Shown here: positions 48,982 to 59,202 of the stretch, one piece after another
Position numbering within the stretch: position 1 is the first letter of the stretch
Layout of the letters: every line of letters starts with the position of its first letter
From: Enterobacter sichuanensis
GTDB taxonomy: Bacteria > Pseudomonadota > Gammaproteobacteria > Enterobacterales > Enterobacteriaceae
DNA length: 64,000 bases
Reading direction: 5' to 3'
NCBI RefSeq assembly: GCF_002939185.1
Contig: NZ_POVL01000013.1
Span: forward strand, 26,174 to 90,173
The notes under the pieces: generated by a model
Told to the model about the DNA's origin: nothing
What the model saw: the letters and a program-made list of their open reading frames with translations, nothing else
The model's database searches: none
Translations under genes and position numbers: made by a program

Positions 48982-50499
48982 TTACCCTTCGTTGTGCATC
49001 TCTAAACTTTCGAGATCGTTTTGCAGCTGAACGGCTTTTGCGTCGTCATTGCGCAGCGAATCCAGATAGTCGAGGTACTGCTGGTCAACGTCTTTGGTGA
49101 CATACACCCCGTTGAACACGGAGCATTCAAACTGCTGAATATCCGGGTTCTCGGCGCGCACCGCGTCGATGAGATCGTTCAGATCCTGGAAAATCAGGCC
49201 ATCGGCACCGATGATCTGGCGAATTTCATCCACTTCGCGACCGTGAGCAATCAGCTCGTTGGCGGTTGGCATATCGATCCCGTACACGTTCGGGAAACGA
49301 ATCTCTGGAGCCGCGGAAGCCAGGTAGACTTTCTTCGCCCCGGCTTCGCGCGCCATCTCGATAATCTGCTCTGAGGTGGTACCGCGCACGATGGAGTCAT
49401 CCACCAGCAGCACGTTCTTGTCGCGGAACTCAGCACGGTTGGCGTTCAGCTTGCGGCGCACGGATTTACGGCGCAGCTGCTGGCCAGGCATGATAAAGGT
49501 ACGGCCAACGTAGCGGTTCTTCACAAAGCCCTGACGGTATGGCTTATCGAGAATACGGGCGATTTCCAGCGCGATATCGCAGGAGGTTTCCGGGATAGGA
49601 ATCACGACGTCGATATCGAGATCGTCCCACTCGCGGGCAATCTTCTCGCCAAGCTTGGTACCCATGTTCACGCGCGCGCTGTAGACGGAAATCTTGTCGA
49701 TGAAGGAGTCCGGGCGGGCGAAGTAAACGTATTCAAACAGGCACGGGTTGCTGACCGGGTTATCGGCACACTGGCGGGTAAACAGCTGGCCTTTCTCGGT
49801 GATGTACACCGCTTCGCCCGGCGCCACGTCACGCAGGAACTCAAAGCCCAGGGTGTCCAGCGCCACGCTCTCAGAGGCAACCATATATTCGGTACGACCA
49901 TCGCCGAGGTCGCGCTTGCCGAGCACCAGCGGACGAATGCCGTTTGGATCGCGGAAGGCCACCATACCGTGACCGATGATCATCGCCACGCAGGCGTAAG
50001 CACCGCGGATCTGGCGATTTGTCGCGGCAATCGCAGCAAAGATGTTGTCTGCTTCCAGCGGATAGTGGCGGAAGTTATCCAGCTCGCTGGCGAACACATT
50101 GAGCAGGATTTCAGAATCAGAGGTGGTGTTAATGTGGCGACGTTTCTCTTCGAACAGCTTTTTACGCAGCTCGTGTGCGTTGGTCAGGTTACCGTTATGC
50201 GCCAGGGTAATGCCATACGGTGAGTTGACGTAGAAAGGCTGAGCCTCAGAGGCGCTGGAACTGCCAGCAGTAGGATAACGAACGTGACCGATCCCCATAT
50301 TACCTTGCAGACGCTGCATATGGCGGGCTTCAAACACATCATTTACCAGGCCATTCGCCTTGCGTAAACGGAAGCAGTTGTTTGCATCAATGGTGATGAT
50401 ACCCGCAGCATCCTGCCCACGGTGCTGAAGCACCGTTAACGCGTCATAAATCGACTGGTTTACCGGCATGAAACCGGCGATACCGACAATACCGCACAT
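48982..50499 (-). CDS. purF: amidophosphoribosyltransferase PurF
   Basis: PurF makes 5-phosphoribosylamine from PRPP and glutamine, the first committed step of purine synthesis. In the 505-residue protein Cys2 of [10 protein letters not shown] is the N-terminal nucleophile of the glutaminase domain (about 1-235, with [17 protein letters not shown]). The phosphoribosyltransferase domain follows with the PRPP loop [39 protein letters not shown] is the flexible activation loop. It lies 36 bases after cvpA and shares its PurR-controlled promoter. Confidence 0.97.
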   Translation of the reverse strand: MCGIVGIAGFMPVNQSIYDALTVLQHRGQDAAGIITIDANNCFRLRKANGLVNDVFEARHMQRLQGNMGIGHVRYPTAGSSSASEAQPFYVNSPYGITLAHNGNLTNAHELRKKLFEEKRRHINTTSDSEILLNVFASELDNFRHYPLEADNIFAAIAATNRQIRGAYACVAMIIGHGMVAFRDPNGIRPLVLGKRDLGDGRTEYMVASESVALDTLGFEFLRDVAPGEAVYITEKGQLFTRQCADNPVSNPCLFEYVYFARPDSFIDKISVYSARVNMGTKLGEKIAREWDDLDIDVVIPIPETSCDIALEIARILDKPYRQGFVKNRYVGRTFIMPGQQLRRKSVRRKLNANRAEFRDKNVLLVDDSIVRGTTSEQIIEMAREAGAKKVYLASAAPEIRFPNVYGIDMPTANELIAHGREVDEIRQIIGADGLIFQDLNDLIDAVRAENPDIQQFECSVFNGVYVTKDVDQQYLDYLDSLRNDDAKAVQLQNDLESLEMHNEG

Positions 50500-50535
50500 T
50501 CGTCTTTTCCTCGTTAAGCCACATCTCAGAACGGA

Positions 50536-51024
50536 TTACGCTCTGGGCAAAAAACTCGACGAGCTTTGCAGATAGTCAAAGAACCATCTGATGATGAAGC
50601 TGAACTCCGGAATGAGCTGCGATTTCTGCCAGTCTTCACTTTTGGAGAACCCGGTGAAGGTATCCAGGAAGAACAGGATCGCGGCCACAATCAGCACGCC
50701 TCGTAATGCCCCGAAACAGATCCCGAGTACCCTGTCCGTTCCTGACAGACCGGTTTTCTCGACCAGCTGACCTATCACATAATTCACGATAGCGCCGACA
50801 ATCAGCGTCGCGATAAACAGCACCGCGATGGCGATTCCATTTCGGACCAGTTCATCTTCAAAGCCCGTGAACCAGACAGACAGGTAAGTGTAGTAATGAC
50901 TGGCGACAAAGAAAGCACAACCCCAGGTCACCAGCGATAACGCTTCACGAACAAAGCCACGGATCAGGCTAACCAGACAGGAAAAACCAATCACCGCAAT
51001 GATGGCGTAATCAATCCAGACCAT
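50536..51024 (-). CDS. cvpA: colicin V production protein CvpA
   Basis: CvpA is an inner-membrane protein needed for colicin V export from plasmid-bearing E. coli; in enterobacteria it also affects bile salt tolerance. The 162-residue protein has four hydrophobic segments (MVWIDYAIIAVIGFSCLVSL; REALSLVTWGCAFFVASHYY; NGIAIAVLFIATLIVGAIVNYVIG; VLGICFGALRGVLIVAAILFFL) and a hydrophilic tail ending SSSSFLPRA. The chosen ATG matches the E. coli start; a frame open 41 codons upstream is not coding. A PurR box lies 57-72 bases upstream. Confidence 0.95.
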   Translation of the reverse strand: MVWIDYAIIAVIGFSCLVSLIRGFVREALSLVTWGCAFFVASHYYTYLSVWFTGFEDELVRNGIAIAVLFIATLIVGAIVNYVIGQLVEKTGLSGTDRVLGICFGALRGVLIVAAILFFLDTFTGFSKSEDWQKSQLIPEFSFIIRWFFDYLQSSSSFLPRA

Positions 51025-51080
51025 ATATGTCCCACGATTTAACGCCCTGTCATCCAGTTCGGGGCGAATTCTAACAGAAA

Positions 51081-51096
51081 AAGAAAACGTTTGCGT
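51081..51096 (-). promoter_or_regulatory. PurR operator of cvpA-purF
   Basis: On the - strand the sequence is ACGCAAACGTTTTCTT, matching the PurR consensus ACGCAAACGTTTNCNT. The same operon is a classic PurR target in E. coli. It falls between the dedD terminator and the cvpA start. Confidence 0.88.
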
Positions 51097-51121
51097 AGGG
51101 ATTTCCTTCCCGCGCGTAAAT

Positions 51122-51151
51122 AAAAAAGGCGCTGAAAAAATGTTCAACGCC
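51122..51151 (-). terminator. terminator after dedD
   Basis: On the - strand GGCGTTGAA and TTCAGCGCC form a stem (one G-T pair) around a short loop followed by six T. It isolates folC-dedD from cvpA-purF. Confidence 0.82.
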
Positions 51152-51189
51152 GTGGCTTATCGCCTCTCTCTTTAAGGAGCAGGTCGTAC

Positions 51190-51888
51190 TTAGTTCGCGC
51201 TGTAGCTCATCACGACGCCGCTCAGACCGGAGATCTGCTTCAGCTCGCCGAGCGAACCTTTCAGTTTGTCTTTAGACGCTTCTGGCCCCACGAGGATACG
51301 GGTAATTTTACCCTGCACCGGCGTGGAAGGTGAAGTATAAACACGGTATCCCGCACTGCGCAGTTTACCCACCACCTCATTGACCTTGTCCGCATTTTTC
51401 AGCGCGCCAAGCTGCACAACGTAAGCTTTACCCGTTGGGGCCGCCGCGTCCTGCTGAGCCGGTTTTGCTGGCGGAGGCGTCTCTGACGCCGCGGCAAGCT
51501 GTTCTGCCGTTTTATCCCGCTGCGGTTTCGGCTGTGGTTTATCGACCGGCTTCGGTTTTTCAACCGGTTTAGGCTGCTCTACCGGCACAGGATCGATATC
51601 GTTGTTGCTCGCGGCCGCCAGACGAGACGGATCGAGTGACGGTGCTGCGGCATCGCCCGCCCGTACCTCTTCCGCCGCACCTTCCGGTGGCTGAGCGGGA
51701 AGCGCCTGCGTTGCCGCGGGCAGCATATCCGGCTCATCCCGGTCGCCCGGTTTAGGGACCAGCGGAATAGCGGCAAACTCATCCTGGTAATGCTTTTTCT
51801 GCCCGTCGAGCAACCCCGGAAGAATAATCACCCCGAGCGCGACCAGCACAATGGTTCCTGTTAAACGGTTCTGAAACTTACTCGCCAC
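51190..51888 (-). CDS. dedD: DedD, SPOR-domain cell division protein
   Basis: DedD is a bitopic inner-membrane protein that localises to the division septum through its SPOR domain and helps FtsN-dependent constriction. The 232-residue protein has one membrane helix near the N terminus (TGTIVLVALGVIILPGLLDG), a low-complexity Pro/Lys/Glu middle with PKPVEKPKPVDK-like repeats at about 105-125, and the SPOR domain from about 155 (AYVVQLGALKNADKVNEVV; GYRVYTSPSTPVQGKITRILVGPEAS). It begins with GTG and overlaps the folC stop by 11 bases. Confidence 0.93.
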   Translation of the reverse strand: MASKFQNRLTGTIVLVALGVIILPGLLDGQKKHYQDEFAAIPLVPKPGDRDEPDMLPAATQALPAQPPEGAAEEVRAGDAAAPSLDPSRLAAASNNDIDPVPVEQPKPVEKPKPVDKPQPKPQRDKTAEQLAAASETPPPAKPAQQDAAAPTGKAYVVQLGALKNADKVNEVVGKLRSAGYRVYTSPSTPVQGKITRILVGPEASKDKLKGSLGELKQISGLSGVVMSYSAN

Positions 51889-53146
51889 CGGTTCTCCCCG
51901 CGTCCATCACTTCCATGACATGTGCCACCGTGTGGAATGAACCACACACCAGCACGGTATCTTCTGGTTTAGCATCCGCCATCGCGGCATGCCAGGCCTG
52001 CGCCACGCTAGTGTAGATTGCGCCTATGCCGAGATGTTCCATCAGTTGCTCAGCCGTCGCGCCGCGTGGCCCCTCCAGAGGAGCACAATACCAGCTATCG
52101 ACCACACTCTCCATGCAGGCCAGTGTCCCGCCGATATCTTTATCATGAAGCATACCGATAACCGCCAGCACGCGCCCGGTTTTTGGTAACGATTTGAGAC
52201 GTCCCGCGAGATACGCCGCCGCATGCGGGTTGTGCGCCACATCCAGAATCAGGCGTGGTGACTCGCTGACAATCTGGAACCGCCCGGGCAGAATTGCCTG
52301 CTGTATACCGTCGCGGATCGCCTGCTCGCTCACCGCCAGCCCGCTGGCGCGAAGTGCTGCCAGAGCCGTTGCCGCGTTCGGCTGCGGCACCTGCGGCAGT
52401 GGCAGGTGCTCAAGCGTGCCCTGTGCATCGCTAAAGCGCCAGCCGTTGTCCTGAACTTCATACTGCCAGTCCACGCCGCGGCGCAGCAGACGCGCGCCCT
52501 TCTCGTTTGCGACATCCGCAATGGTGTGCGGTATATCCGGCTCGCCGACAACCGCCGGCTTATTCGCCCGGAAAATGCCGGCCTTCTCGCGGCCAATGCT
52601 TTCACGATCCGGCCCCAGCCAGTCGACATGGTCCAGCGCAATGCTGGTGACCACCGCCACATCCGCATCGACCATATTGGTGGCATCAAGACGTCCGCCG
52701 AGGCCGACCTCCAGGATTACCACATCCAGTTGTGCCTGTTTGAACAGCCACAGCGCCGACAGGGTGCCGTATTCAAAATAGGTTAATGAAATTTCACCGC
52801 GTGCGGCTTCAATTTCCGCGAACGACGCGGTATGCGCCGATTCCGGCAGTTCGCTGTTCTGCACGCGAACGCGCTCGGTGTAGCGTACCAGGTGTGGAGA
52901 GCTGTAAACGCCTACCCTGTAACCCGCAGCCATCAGAACAGATTCCAGCGTACGGCAGGTGGTGCCTTTGCCGTTGGTGCCTGCGACGGTGAATACGAAA
53001 GGCGCCGGTTTTAGCACATCAAGTCGCGCAGCAACCTGGCTTACGCGCTCAAGGCCCATATCGATGGTTTTACTGTGCAGGTTTTCCAGATAAGAAAGCC
53101 ACGCGGCCAGGGGCGACGTGGCTTGGGGAATGCTTTTATTTTCCAT
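51878..53146 (-). CDS. folC: dihydrofolate synthase / folylpolyglutamate synthase FolC
   Basis: FolC adds glutamate to dihydropteroate and then extends polyglutamate tails on folates. The 422-residue protein has the Mur-ligase-type P-loop VFTVAGTNGKGTTCRTLESV, the folate-binding YSSPHLVRYTERVRV and ALWLFKQAQLDVVILEVGLGGRLDATN. The C-terminal domain carries LDVAHNPHAAAYLAGRL. It follows accD after a 70-base gap containing a terminator and overlaps dedD by 11 bases. Confidence 0.96.
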   Translation of the reverse strand: MENKSIPQATSPLAAWLSYLENLHSKTIDMGLERVSQVAARLDVLKPAPFVFTVAGTNGKGTTCRTLESVLMAAGYRVGVYSSPHLVRYTERVRVQNSELPESAHTASFAEIEAARGEISLTYFEYGTLSALWLFKQAQLDVVILEVGLGGRLDATNMVDADVAVVTSIALDHVDWLGPDRESIGREKAGIFRANKPAVVGEPDIPHTIADVANEKGARLLRRGVDWQYEVQDNGWRFSDAQGTLEHLPLPQVPQPNAATALAALRASGLAVSEQAIRDGIQQAILPGRFQIVSESPRLILDVAHNPHAAAYLAGRLKSLPKTGRVLAVIGMLHDKDIGGTLACMESVVDSWYCAPLEGPRGATAEQLMEHLGIGAIYTSVAQAWHAAMADAKPEDTVLVCGSFHTVAHVMEVMDAGRTGGE

Positions 53147-53178
53147 AATGCCCGGTTGTCATTAACAGATTAGAAAGC

Positions 53179-53210
53179 AAAAGGGCAGCGCCAGCTGGCC
53201 CTGCCCTTTT
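53179..53210 (-). terminator. terminator after accD
   Basis: AAAAGGGCAG (53179-53188) and CTGCCCTTTT (53201-53210) pair perfectly, with a further GCCAGCTGGC core in the loop. It lies seven bases beyond the accD stop. Confidence 0.8.
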
Positions 53211-53216
53211 CAGTTA

Positions 53217-54122
53217 TCAGGCCTCGGGTTCCTGATCCGGTACCACCACGCCTTCGCGCGGCTCATCCGGGTTCGGCGCTGGCAGATTCATCAGCTTCGC
53301 CAGGATGCGCGCCAGCTTCAGGCGCATTTCCGGACGGCGGACGATCATGTCGATGGCACCTTTCTCGATGAGGAACTCACTGCGCTGGAAACCAGGCGGC
53401 AGTTTTTCACGAACGGTCTGTTCGATAACGCGAGGACCCGCAAAGCCGATCAGCGCTTTTGGCTCAGCGATGTTCAGATCGCCCAGCATCGCGAAGCTTG
53501 CAGAGACGCCGCCCATGGTTGGGTCGGTCAGCACGGAGATATACGGCAGACCGCGCTCCTGCATTTTCGCCAGCGCAGCAGAGGTTTTCGCCATCTGCAT
53601 CAGAGACATCAGGGCTTCCTGCATACGCGCCCCGCCGGAGGCAGAGAAGCAGATCAGCGGACAGTTATCTTCCAGCGCCTGCTCAACGGCACGCACAAAG
53701 CGCGCACCAACCACGGAGCCCATTGAGCCGCCCATAAAGGAGAACTCAAACGCAGCGGCAACAACCGGCATCTCATGCAGGGTGCCTTTCATCACCACCA
53801 GCGCGTCTTTCTCGCCGGTCTCTTTCTGTGCAGAGGCCAGACGATCTTTATATTTTTTGGAGTCGCGGAACTTCAGCACGTCTTTTGGCTCAAGCTCGCT
53901 GCCCAGTTCTACCAGAGAACCTTCGTCCAGCAGGCTATGCAGGCGGTTGCGCGCCGACATACGCATATGGTGGTCACACTTCGGACACACCTCAAGGTTG
54001 CGTTCCAGCTCTGCGCGATACAGAACCTGGCCGCAGCTATCACACTTCGTCCATACCCCTTCAGGAATGCTCGCTTTGCGCGTTGGGGTAATGTTGCTTT
54101 TAATTCGTTCAATCCAGCTCAT
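53217..54122 (-). CDS. accD: acetyl-CoA carboxylase carboxyltransferase subunit beta AccD
   Basis: AccD, with AccA, transfers the carboxyl group from carboxybiotin to acetyl-CoA, giving malonyl-CoA for fatty acid synthesis. The 301-residue protein starts [20 protein letters not shown] and has the zinc ribbon with Cys27, Cys30, Cys46 and Cys49. The crotonase-like catalytic domain contains [41 protein letters not shown] and [18 protein letters not shown]. An open frame 28 codons upstream is ignored because it does not fit the family. It is transcribed separately from folC because of the terminator. Confidence 0.96.
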   Translation of the reverse strand: MSWIERIKSNITPTRKASIPEGVWTKCDSCGQVLYRAELERNLEVCPKCDHHMRMSARNRLHSLLDEGSLVELGSELEPKDVLKFRDSKKYKDRLASAQKETGEKDALVVMKGTLHEMPVVAAAFEFSFMGGSMGSVVGARFVRAVEQALEDNCPLICFSASGGARMQEALMSLMQMAKTSAALAKMQERGLPYISVLTDPTMGGVSASFAMLGDLNIAEPKALIGFAGPRVIEQTVREKLPPGFQRSEFLIEKGAIDMIVRRPEMRLKLARILAKLMNLPAPNPDEPREGVVVPDQEPEA

Positions 54123-54276
54123 TGATAACCTTTCTGCCTGAACCTGGTCGTATGCCAGTTTTGCTATAAGAGGCGAATAATGCCATTTTTGCCTCCAACA
54201 GACCATGAATGTTGCACATTAAAACATAACAGCCCGAAACTTTGGATAAAAAAGTGGTCGAACCGCCAGTGTGCAT

Positions 54277-54936
54277 TTACTTCGCTTGTTTTGCCGCCGC
54301 ACGTTTGTGACGAATAATTTCGATAACGCCCGGCAGGACGGAAAGCACAATAATCGCTACAATCAGTAACTTAAGATTTTCCTGAACCACCGGGAGATCG
54401 CCAAACAGATAGCCAGCATAGGTAAACAGCAGTACCCACAGCAGCGCGCCCACCACGTTATAGGCTGCAAAATGACGATAGGACATATGCCCCATTCCCG
54501 CCACAAACGGTGCGAATGTACGCACAATAGGCACAAATCGCGCAAGGATAATGGTTTTTCCACCATGGCGTTCATAAAACGCATGGGTTTTGTCCAGATA
54601 GCTGCGACGGAAAATTTTCGAATCCGGATTGCTGAACAGCCGCTCACCGAACACGCGACCAATAGTGTAGTTGACCGCGTCACCGACAATCGCGGCAATC
54701 ACCATCAGTACCACCATAAGATGCACGTTCAGATCGTTGGTGGGTAACGCCGACAACGCCCCGGCGACAAACAGCAGTGAATCGCCCGGCAGGAAGGGGG
54801 TAACGACCAGACCGGTTTCACAAAACAGAATGAGGAACAGAATGGCATAAACCCAGACGCCATACTGCGCGACCAGCTCTGCCAGGTGAACATCAATATG
54901 CAGGATGAAATCAATCAAAAAACGAATTACGTCCAT
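54277..54936 (-). CDS. dedA: DedA family membrane protein
   Basis: DedA-family proteins are polytopic inner-membrane proteins of the SNARE-associated/VTT superfamily; members influence membrane potential and recycling of undecaprenyl phosphate. The 219-residue protein has about five hydrophobic segments and the family signature [22 protein letters not shown], then [17 protein letters not shown] and [29 protein letters not shown], with the conserved Glu, Asp and Arg residues. It sits 28 bases after truA, as in E. coli. Confidence 0.94.
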   Translation of the reverse strand: MDVIRFLIDFILHIDVHLAELVAQYGVWVYAILFLILFCETGLVVTPFLPGDSLLFVAGALSALPTNDLNVHLMVVLMVIAAIVGDAVNYTIGRVFGERLFSNPDSKIFRRSYLDKTHAFYERHGGKTIILARFVPIVRTFAPFVAGMGHMSYRHFAAYNVVGALLWVLLFTYAGYLFGDLPVVQENLKLLIVAIIVLSVLPGVIEIIRHKRAAAKQAK

Positions 54937-54964
54937 ATTGTCTAAGCCTTAATTGCACCTTTAT

Positions 54965-55777
54965 TTAGTCCGCTAAAAAGAGCGGCCCCATTGGCGGTTT
55001 CGGCAGGTCAAACCGATCCGGATAGTCTACCGAGACCAGATACAACCCTTCCGCTTTCGCCGTGGCTGCCGCAAGCGTTCTGTCCTTCGCTGCCAGCAGG
55101 TCTGCAATCCAGCTCTCCGGCTGGTGTCCGGCACCCACTTCCATCAGGCTGCCCACAATATTCCGCACCATATGATGTACAAAGGCATTGGCTTTGATAT
55201 CTACCACCACATACGCGCCAAAACGGCTGACGTTTATGTGCATGACGTTACGCCACGGCGTGCGGGACTGACACTGCACCGCACGAAATGAGGTAAAGTC
55301 ATTTTCACCAATCAGACACTGCGCCGCACGATGCATGCGTTCCGCATCGAGCGGTTCATAAAAATGCGTCACGCCCTGGCTTAACACCGCCGGACGCAGA
55401 CGCTGGTTGTAGATGACATAACGGTAACGACGCGCCGTGGCGCTGAAGCGCGCATGAAAATCATCCGGTACAGCTTTCACCCAGCGCACAGCAATGTCAC
55501 CAGGTAAATTCGCATTTACACCCAGCGTCCAGGCGGCATCTTTACGCACCGCGGTGGTTTCAAAGTGCACCACCTGCCCCGTCCCGTGGACACCGGCGTC
55601 AGTGCGCCCCGCGCACAGGACGTTGATCGGCTCGTTTGCCACCTGAGAAAGCGCTTTCTCCAGCTTTTCCTGGACGCTACGCACCTCATTCTGACGCTGC
55701 CAGCCATAATATTTACTGCCGTCGTACTCGATACCGAGGGCAATTTTATGAACCGGCTTTTGATCCACTGCGGACAT
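54965..55777 (-). CDS. truA: tRNA pseudouridine(38-40) synthase TruA
   Basis: TruA converts uridines 38-40 in tRNA anticodon stems to pseudouridine. The 270-residue protein has [19 protein letters not shown] at the start and the catalytic Asp60 in the motif [18 protein letters not shown]. Later blocks [15 protein letters not shown] and [19 protein letters not shown] are typical. Its ATG shares one base with the usg stop (TGATG), so the two are translationally coupled. Confidence 0.96.
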   Translation of the reverse strand: MSAVDQKPVHKIALGIEYDGSKYYGWQRQNEVRSVQEKLEKALSQVANEPINVLCAGRTDAGVHGTGQVVHFETTAVRKDAAWTLGVNANLPGDIAVRWVKAVPDDFHARFSATARRYRYVIYNQRLRPAVLSQGVTHFYEPLDAERMHRAAQCLIGENDFTSFRAVQCQSRTPWRNVMHINVSRFGAYVVVDIKANAFVHHMVRNIVGSLMEVGAGHQPESWIADLLAAKDRTLAAATAKAEGLYLVSVDYPDRFDLPKPPMGPLFLAD

Positions 55778-56790
55778 CAGTACAGGTACTCCTGCACCAG
55801 TTTTTCAGCGATCTTCACCGCCATCAGCGCGCCGCCAAAGCGGACGTTATCGGCAACAGACCAGAACTGAACCTGCTCCGGCATACCGTAATCGTTACGC
55901 ACGCAGCCGACAGAGAGGTGCGCGCTTCCGGTAGCGTCACCCACCTGGGTCGGGAACTCGCGCTCTTCGGAAAGCACAATGTCTTCACCGCGGCCAAACG
56001 CATCACGCGCCTCTTCCGCCGCCAGCGGGCGTAGCGCCTCAAAACTCACCATCTGCGCGTGACCGTAAAATACCGGGGACTGCACAACGTTTGCGGAGAT
56101 CATCAGGCCATCGTCCTGCAGAATTTTACGCGCTTCGTCCACGATACGGCGCTCTTCGCGCACGGAGCCCTGATTATCTGGCAGCATCGGCAGCATGTTG
56201 AACGCCAGCTGGCGACCAAAGAAATCATCTTCGTCAATCGGGATGCCGTTCAGCAGCTTCGCGCTCTGCCCTGCCAGCGCATCGACGGCCTTTTTGCCGT
56301 TCGCGGACACGGAAAGCAGGCTGGTGACGGCAATGCGCGACAGGCCACCGTCGTCGATCAGCGGTTTCAGGGCCGTCAGCAGCTGACTGGTCAGGCTGTC
56401 AGGTACCGCGATGATGTTGCGGTTACGGTAGTCGGCCAGCACGAACGGGTTCACGTCCGGCACCACCAACGGCACGTCCGGCTCCAGAGCGAACAGGCCG
56501 CTCAGGTCGATCACCAGACAGCCGGCGTTGGTCGCCTCTTCAATGTACGCCGCCGTGGCTTCAGCGCCCGCGGCGAAAAACGCCAGCTGCGCCTGCGTCC
56601 AGTCGAACACGGCGGCATCCTGGACCATGACGGATTTACTGTTAAAACGCAGATGCTCACCCGCGCTGTCGGTACGCGCCAGCGCATAGATATCGCCCAC
56701 CGGGAACTGACGCTCAGCAAGGGTTTCGAGCAGGGCTTCGCCCACGGCACCCGTGGCACCTAAAATGGCAATGTTCCAGCCTTCAGACAT
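55777..56790 (-). CDS. usg: Usg, aspartate-semialdehyde dehydrogenase-like protein
   Basis: Usg resembles aspartate-semialdehyde dehydrogenases but has no established activity. The 337-residue protein opens with the dinucleotide-binding loop [19 protein letters not shown] and continues with [22 protein letters not shown]. Where true ASADH has the catalytic Cys in PNC, this protein has Pro130-Asp131-Ser132 ([11 protein letters not shown]), so the nucleophile is missing. It lies in the usual pdxB-usg-truA-dedA order, with a terminator in front that separates it from pdxB. Confidence 0.93.
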   Translation of the reverse strand: MSEGWNIAILGATGAVGEALLETLAERQFPVGDIYALARTDSAGEHLRFNSKSVMVQDAAVFDWTQAQLAFFAAGAEATAAYIEEATNAGCLVIDLSGLFALEPDVPLVVPDVNPFVLADYRNRNIIAVPDSLTSQLLTALKPLIDDGGLSRIAVTSLLSVSANGKKAVDALAGQSAKLLNGIPIDEDDFFGRQLAFNMLPMLPDNQGSVREERRIVDEARKILQDDGLMISANVVQSPVFYGHAQMVSFEALRPLAAEEARDAFGRGEDIVLSEEREFPTQVGDATGSAHLSVGCVRNDYGMPEQVQFWSVADNVRFGGALMAVKIAEKLVQEYLY

Positions 56791-56808
56791 GGTGGTTTAC
56801 TCCAGAAA

Positions 56809-56842
56809 TAAAAAAGCGTCCCTGTCGGAGTATCCGACAGGG
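56809..56842 (-). terminator. terminator between pdxB and usg
   Basis: On the - strand CCCTGTCGGA and TCCGACAGGG pair perfectly around TAC, followed by ACGC and a run of six T. The strong stem suggests at least partial termination after pdxB. Confidence 0.8.
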
Positions 56843-56857
56843 AGCATTAAGAAGACA

Positions 56858-57994
56858 TTAATGCGCCGGGTGATGAACGGCGTTAAAACCCAGCTTGTGC
56901 AGCAGCGTCGCCGCCGGGGCGTCATCGCACATCACATACAGGGAAGACCACTCGCGACGCTCAACGTAGTGCTTGCGCAGCTTATCAAACTCACCCGGGA
57001 TCCCCGCCACTTTACGCAGCAGCGCATCATCGCGGCGCACATCATACACCAAATGCACCAGCCTTTTCAGCGTTGCCTGATCGAGCGGACCGTGCAGGGT
57101 AATACGGCCAAATTCAGGCGCGGGGAGTAAGGTATCCAGCGCCACCAGCTGCGGGTGGCCAATAAAGGCGCTGTAGGCCTCGAAGACCTGCGTCGTACCG
57201 CGCGCTTTCCCCTCAAGCGTATAACCCGCGATATGTGCGGTCGCAACGTCCACCCTGTGCAGCAGCGCAACGTTGAGTTCCGGCTCTGGTTCCCAGACGT
57301 CCAGCACCACGCTGAGATCCTGTCCCGCTTCCAGACATTTCAGCAGCGCGGCGTTATCCACCACCGGACCACGGCAGGCATTTATCAGAATAGTGCCAGC
57401 CTTCAGACGGCGGATCAGCGCCTCGTCAGCCAGATGCAAAGTCTTATACGGCCCCTCTTTAAACAGCGGTGTGTGGAAAGTCAGGACATCGCACTGTTCA
57501 ACCAGCTCATCCAGCGAGCGGAAATCCCCCTCCTCGCCGTTGTCTTTGCGCGGCGGATCGCACAGCAGCGTGCGGATCCCTAACGCTTCCAGGCGCTTTT
57601 GCAGGCGTCCGCCAACGTTGCCCACGCCGACAATCCCCACCGTGCGGTCTTTCAGCGCAAAACCGTCGCGCTCGGCCAGCATCAGCAGCGAGGAGAAAAC
57701 ATATTCCACGACGGCAATGGCGTTACAGCCCGGCGCGGCGGAAAAACCGATCCCGGCCTGCGCAAGCCATTTATCATCCACATGATCGGTCCCTGCCGTT
57801 GCGGTCCCGACGAACTTGATCCCTTTACCGGCGAGCAGTGCCTCATTTACTTTGGTCACCGAGCGCACCATCAGCGCGTCTGCGTCATCCAGTTCGTTGA
57901 CCGGGATCGGGCGACCAGGGACAGCCTTCACGTTACCCAGGCGGCTAAACAGCTCACGGGCATAAGGCATATTTTCATCAACGAGGATTTTCAC
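56858..57994 (-). CDS. pdxB: erythronate-4-phosphate dehydrogenase PdxB
   Basis: PdxB oxidises 4-phosphoerythronate, the second step of the long pyridoxal phosphate pathway. The 378-residue protein is a 2-hydroxyacid dehydrogenase: [27 protein letters not shown] at the start, the NAD loop [62 protein letters not shown] and the catalytic His in [18 protein letters not shown]. The C-terminal domain (about 290-378) is the PdxB-specific dimerisation part. It diverges from flk with 113 bases between. Confidence 0.96.
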   Translation of the reverse strand: MKILVDENMPYARELFSRLGNVKAVPGRPIPVNELDDADALMVRSVTKVNEALLAGKGIKFVGTATAGTDHVDDKWLAQAGIGFSAAPGCNAIAVVEYVFSSLLMLAERDGFALKDRTVGIVGVGNVGGRLQKRLEALGIRTLLCDPPRKDNGEEGDFRSLDELVEQCDVLTFHTPLFKEGPYKTLHLADEALIRRLKAGTILINACRGPVVDNAALLKCLEAGQDLSVVLDVWEPEPELNVALLHRVDVATAHIAGYTLEGKARGTTQVFEAYSAFIGHPQLVALDTLLPAPEFGRITLHGPLDQATLKRLVHLVYDVRRDDALLRKVAGIPGEFDKLRKHYVERREWSSLYVMCDDAPAATLLHKLGFNAVHHPAH

Positions 57995-58107
57995 GTCTGA
58001 GTACCTGTTTGAGAGGAAGAAAACCTGCCAAGTGTGCCATAATCTGGCCGCCAGGCATATACGTATGCCAGGTTTACGCTGAGTTTTGACTTTAAGGATT
58101 TTTGACG

Positions 58108-59112
58108 ATGCAGCCCATTTCAGGTACGCCGCCGCGCCCTCCGGGTGAAGGCCCTGTCACGCAAAACGTTGCCGGTGAACAACCGCTATCCACGCAACAG
58201 CGCACCGTGCTGGAGCGCCTGATCACGCGCCTGATTGCGCTGACTTCGCAGCAAAATGCGGAAGTCTGGGCCGGGGTAAAGCATGACCTGGGTATGAGAA
58301 ACGACGCGCCGCTCCAGTCGCGCCACTTCCCTGCCGCTGAGCAAAACCTGAACCAGCGTATTACCACCGCGCAGCAGAACCACACCACGCGCCAGATTGT
58401 CGCGCAGCTGACGGAGCTGTTGGGCCAGGGGAATAACCGCCAGGCGGTGAGTGATTTTATTCGCCAGCAGTATGGTCAGACCGCTCTGGGTCAGCTGACG
58501 CCGGAGCAGCTTAAAACGGTGCTGACGCTGCTGCAGAATAATGAGCTCTCTATTCCACAGCCTCAGGTGCGTCCGTCGACCGAACGCTCGCTGCTGCCTG
58601 CCGAGCACAACACGCTTAAGCAGATGGTGACCAAGCTTGCCGCGGCCACCGGCGAACCGACGAAGCTTATCTGGCAATCCATGCTGGAGTTGTCCGGCGT
58701 GAAGGCGGGCGAGCTGATCCCCGCAAAACAGTTTACCCATCTGGTAACCTGGCTGCAGGCGCGCCAGACGCTCAGCACCCAGAGCGCCCCTACCCTGCAT
58801 ACCGTTCAGGCTGCGCTTAAACAGCCGCTGGAACCGCATGAGTTTGAGATGATTCGGGACTATGCCCAGCAAAACTGGCAGGCCACCCCGCAAACGGTTC
58901 TGACCACCGCGCAGGTGCAGGATGTGCTCAATCAGATCTTCGTTCGCCGCGCCGAGCGCGAAGGCGGCGTACCGGAGGTGAGAGATATTCAGCCGATCTA
59001 CAGCCCGCTGTTTGCGCCGGTTGTGGAGACGTTCAGAACCCTCTCTGCGCGTCCGGGATTGCTGTTTATTGCGTTACTGATTGCACTGGCGATTTTCTGG
59101 CTGGTTGCCTGA
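58108..59112 (+). CDS. flk: flagella biosynthesis regulator Flk
   Basis: Flk is a C-tail-anchored inner-membrane protein that, in Salmonella, checks P- and L-ring assembly and blocks premature FlgM export. The 334-residue protein has a Pro-rich start ([16 protein letters not shown]), a long Gln-rich helical body ([44 protein letters not shown]) and a single hydrophobic anchor at the end ([17 protein letters not shown]). The ATG at 58108 has AGGA nine bases upstream; a TTG two codons earlier is too close to it. Identity to the E. coli protein is moderate outside the centre, as usual for Flk. Confidence 0.92.
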   Translation: MQPISGTPPRPPGEGPVTQNVAGEQPLSTQQRTVLERLITRLIALTSQQNAEVWAGVKHDLGMRNDAPLQSRHFPAAEQNLNQRITTAQQNHTTRQIVAQLTELLGQGNNRQAVSDFIRQQYGQTALGQLTPEQLKTVLTLLQNNELSIPQPQVRPSTERSLLPAEHNTLKQMVTKLAAATGEPTKLIWQSMLELSGVKAGELIPAKQFTHLVTWLQARQTLSTQSAPTLHTVQAALKQPLEPHEFEMIRDYAQQNWQATPQTVLTTAQVQDVLNQIFVRRAEREGGVPEVRDIQPIYSPLFAPVVETFRTLSARPGLLFIALLIALAIFWLVA

Positions 59113-59118
59113 GGATTT

Positions 59119-59193
59119 GCCCGGTGGCGCTACGCTTACCGGGCCTACAACGCCCCGAACCGTAGGCCGGGTAAGGCGCAGCCGCCACCCGGC
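59119..59193. repeat. BIME: two REP units between flk and yfcJ
   Basis: Units 59119-59148 (GCCCGGTGGCGCTACGCTTA then CCGGGCCTAC) and 59162-59193 (GTAGGCCGGGTAAGGCGCAG then CCGCCACCCGGC) face each other at the convergent ends of flk and yfcJ. Confidence 0.8.
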
Positions 59194-59202
59194 AACAACG
59201 GC

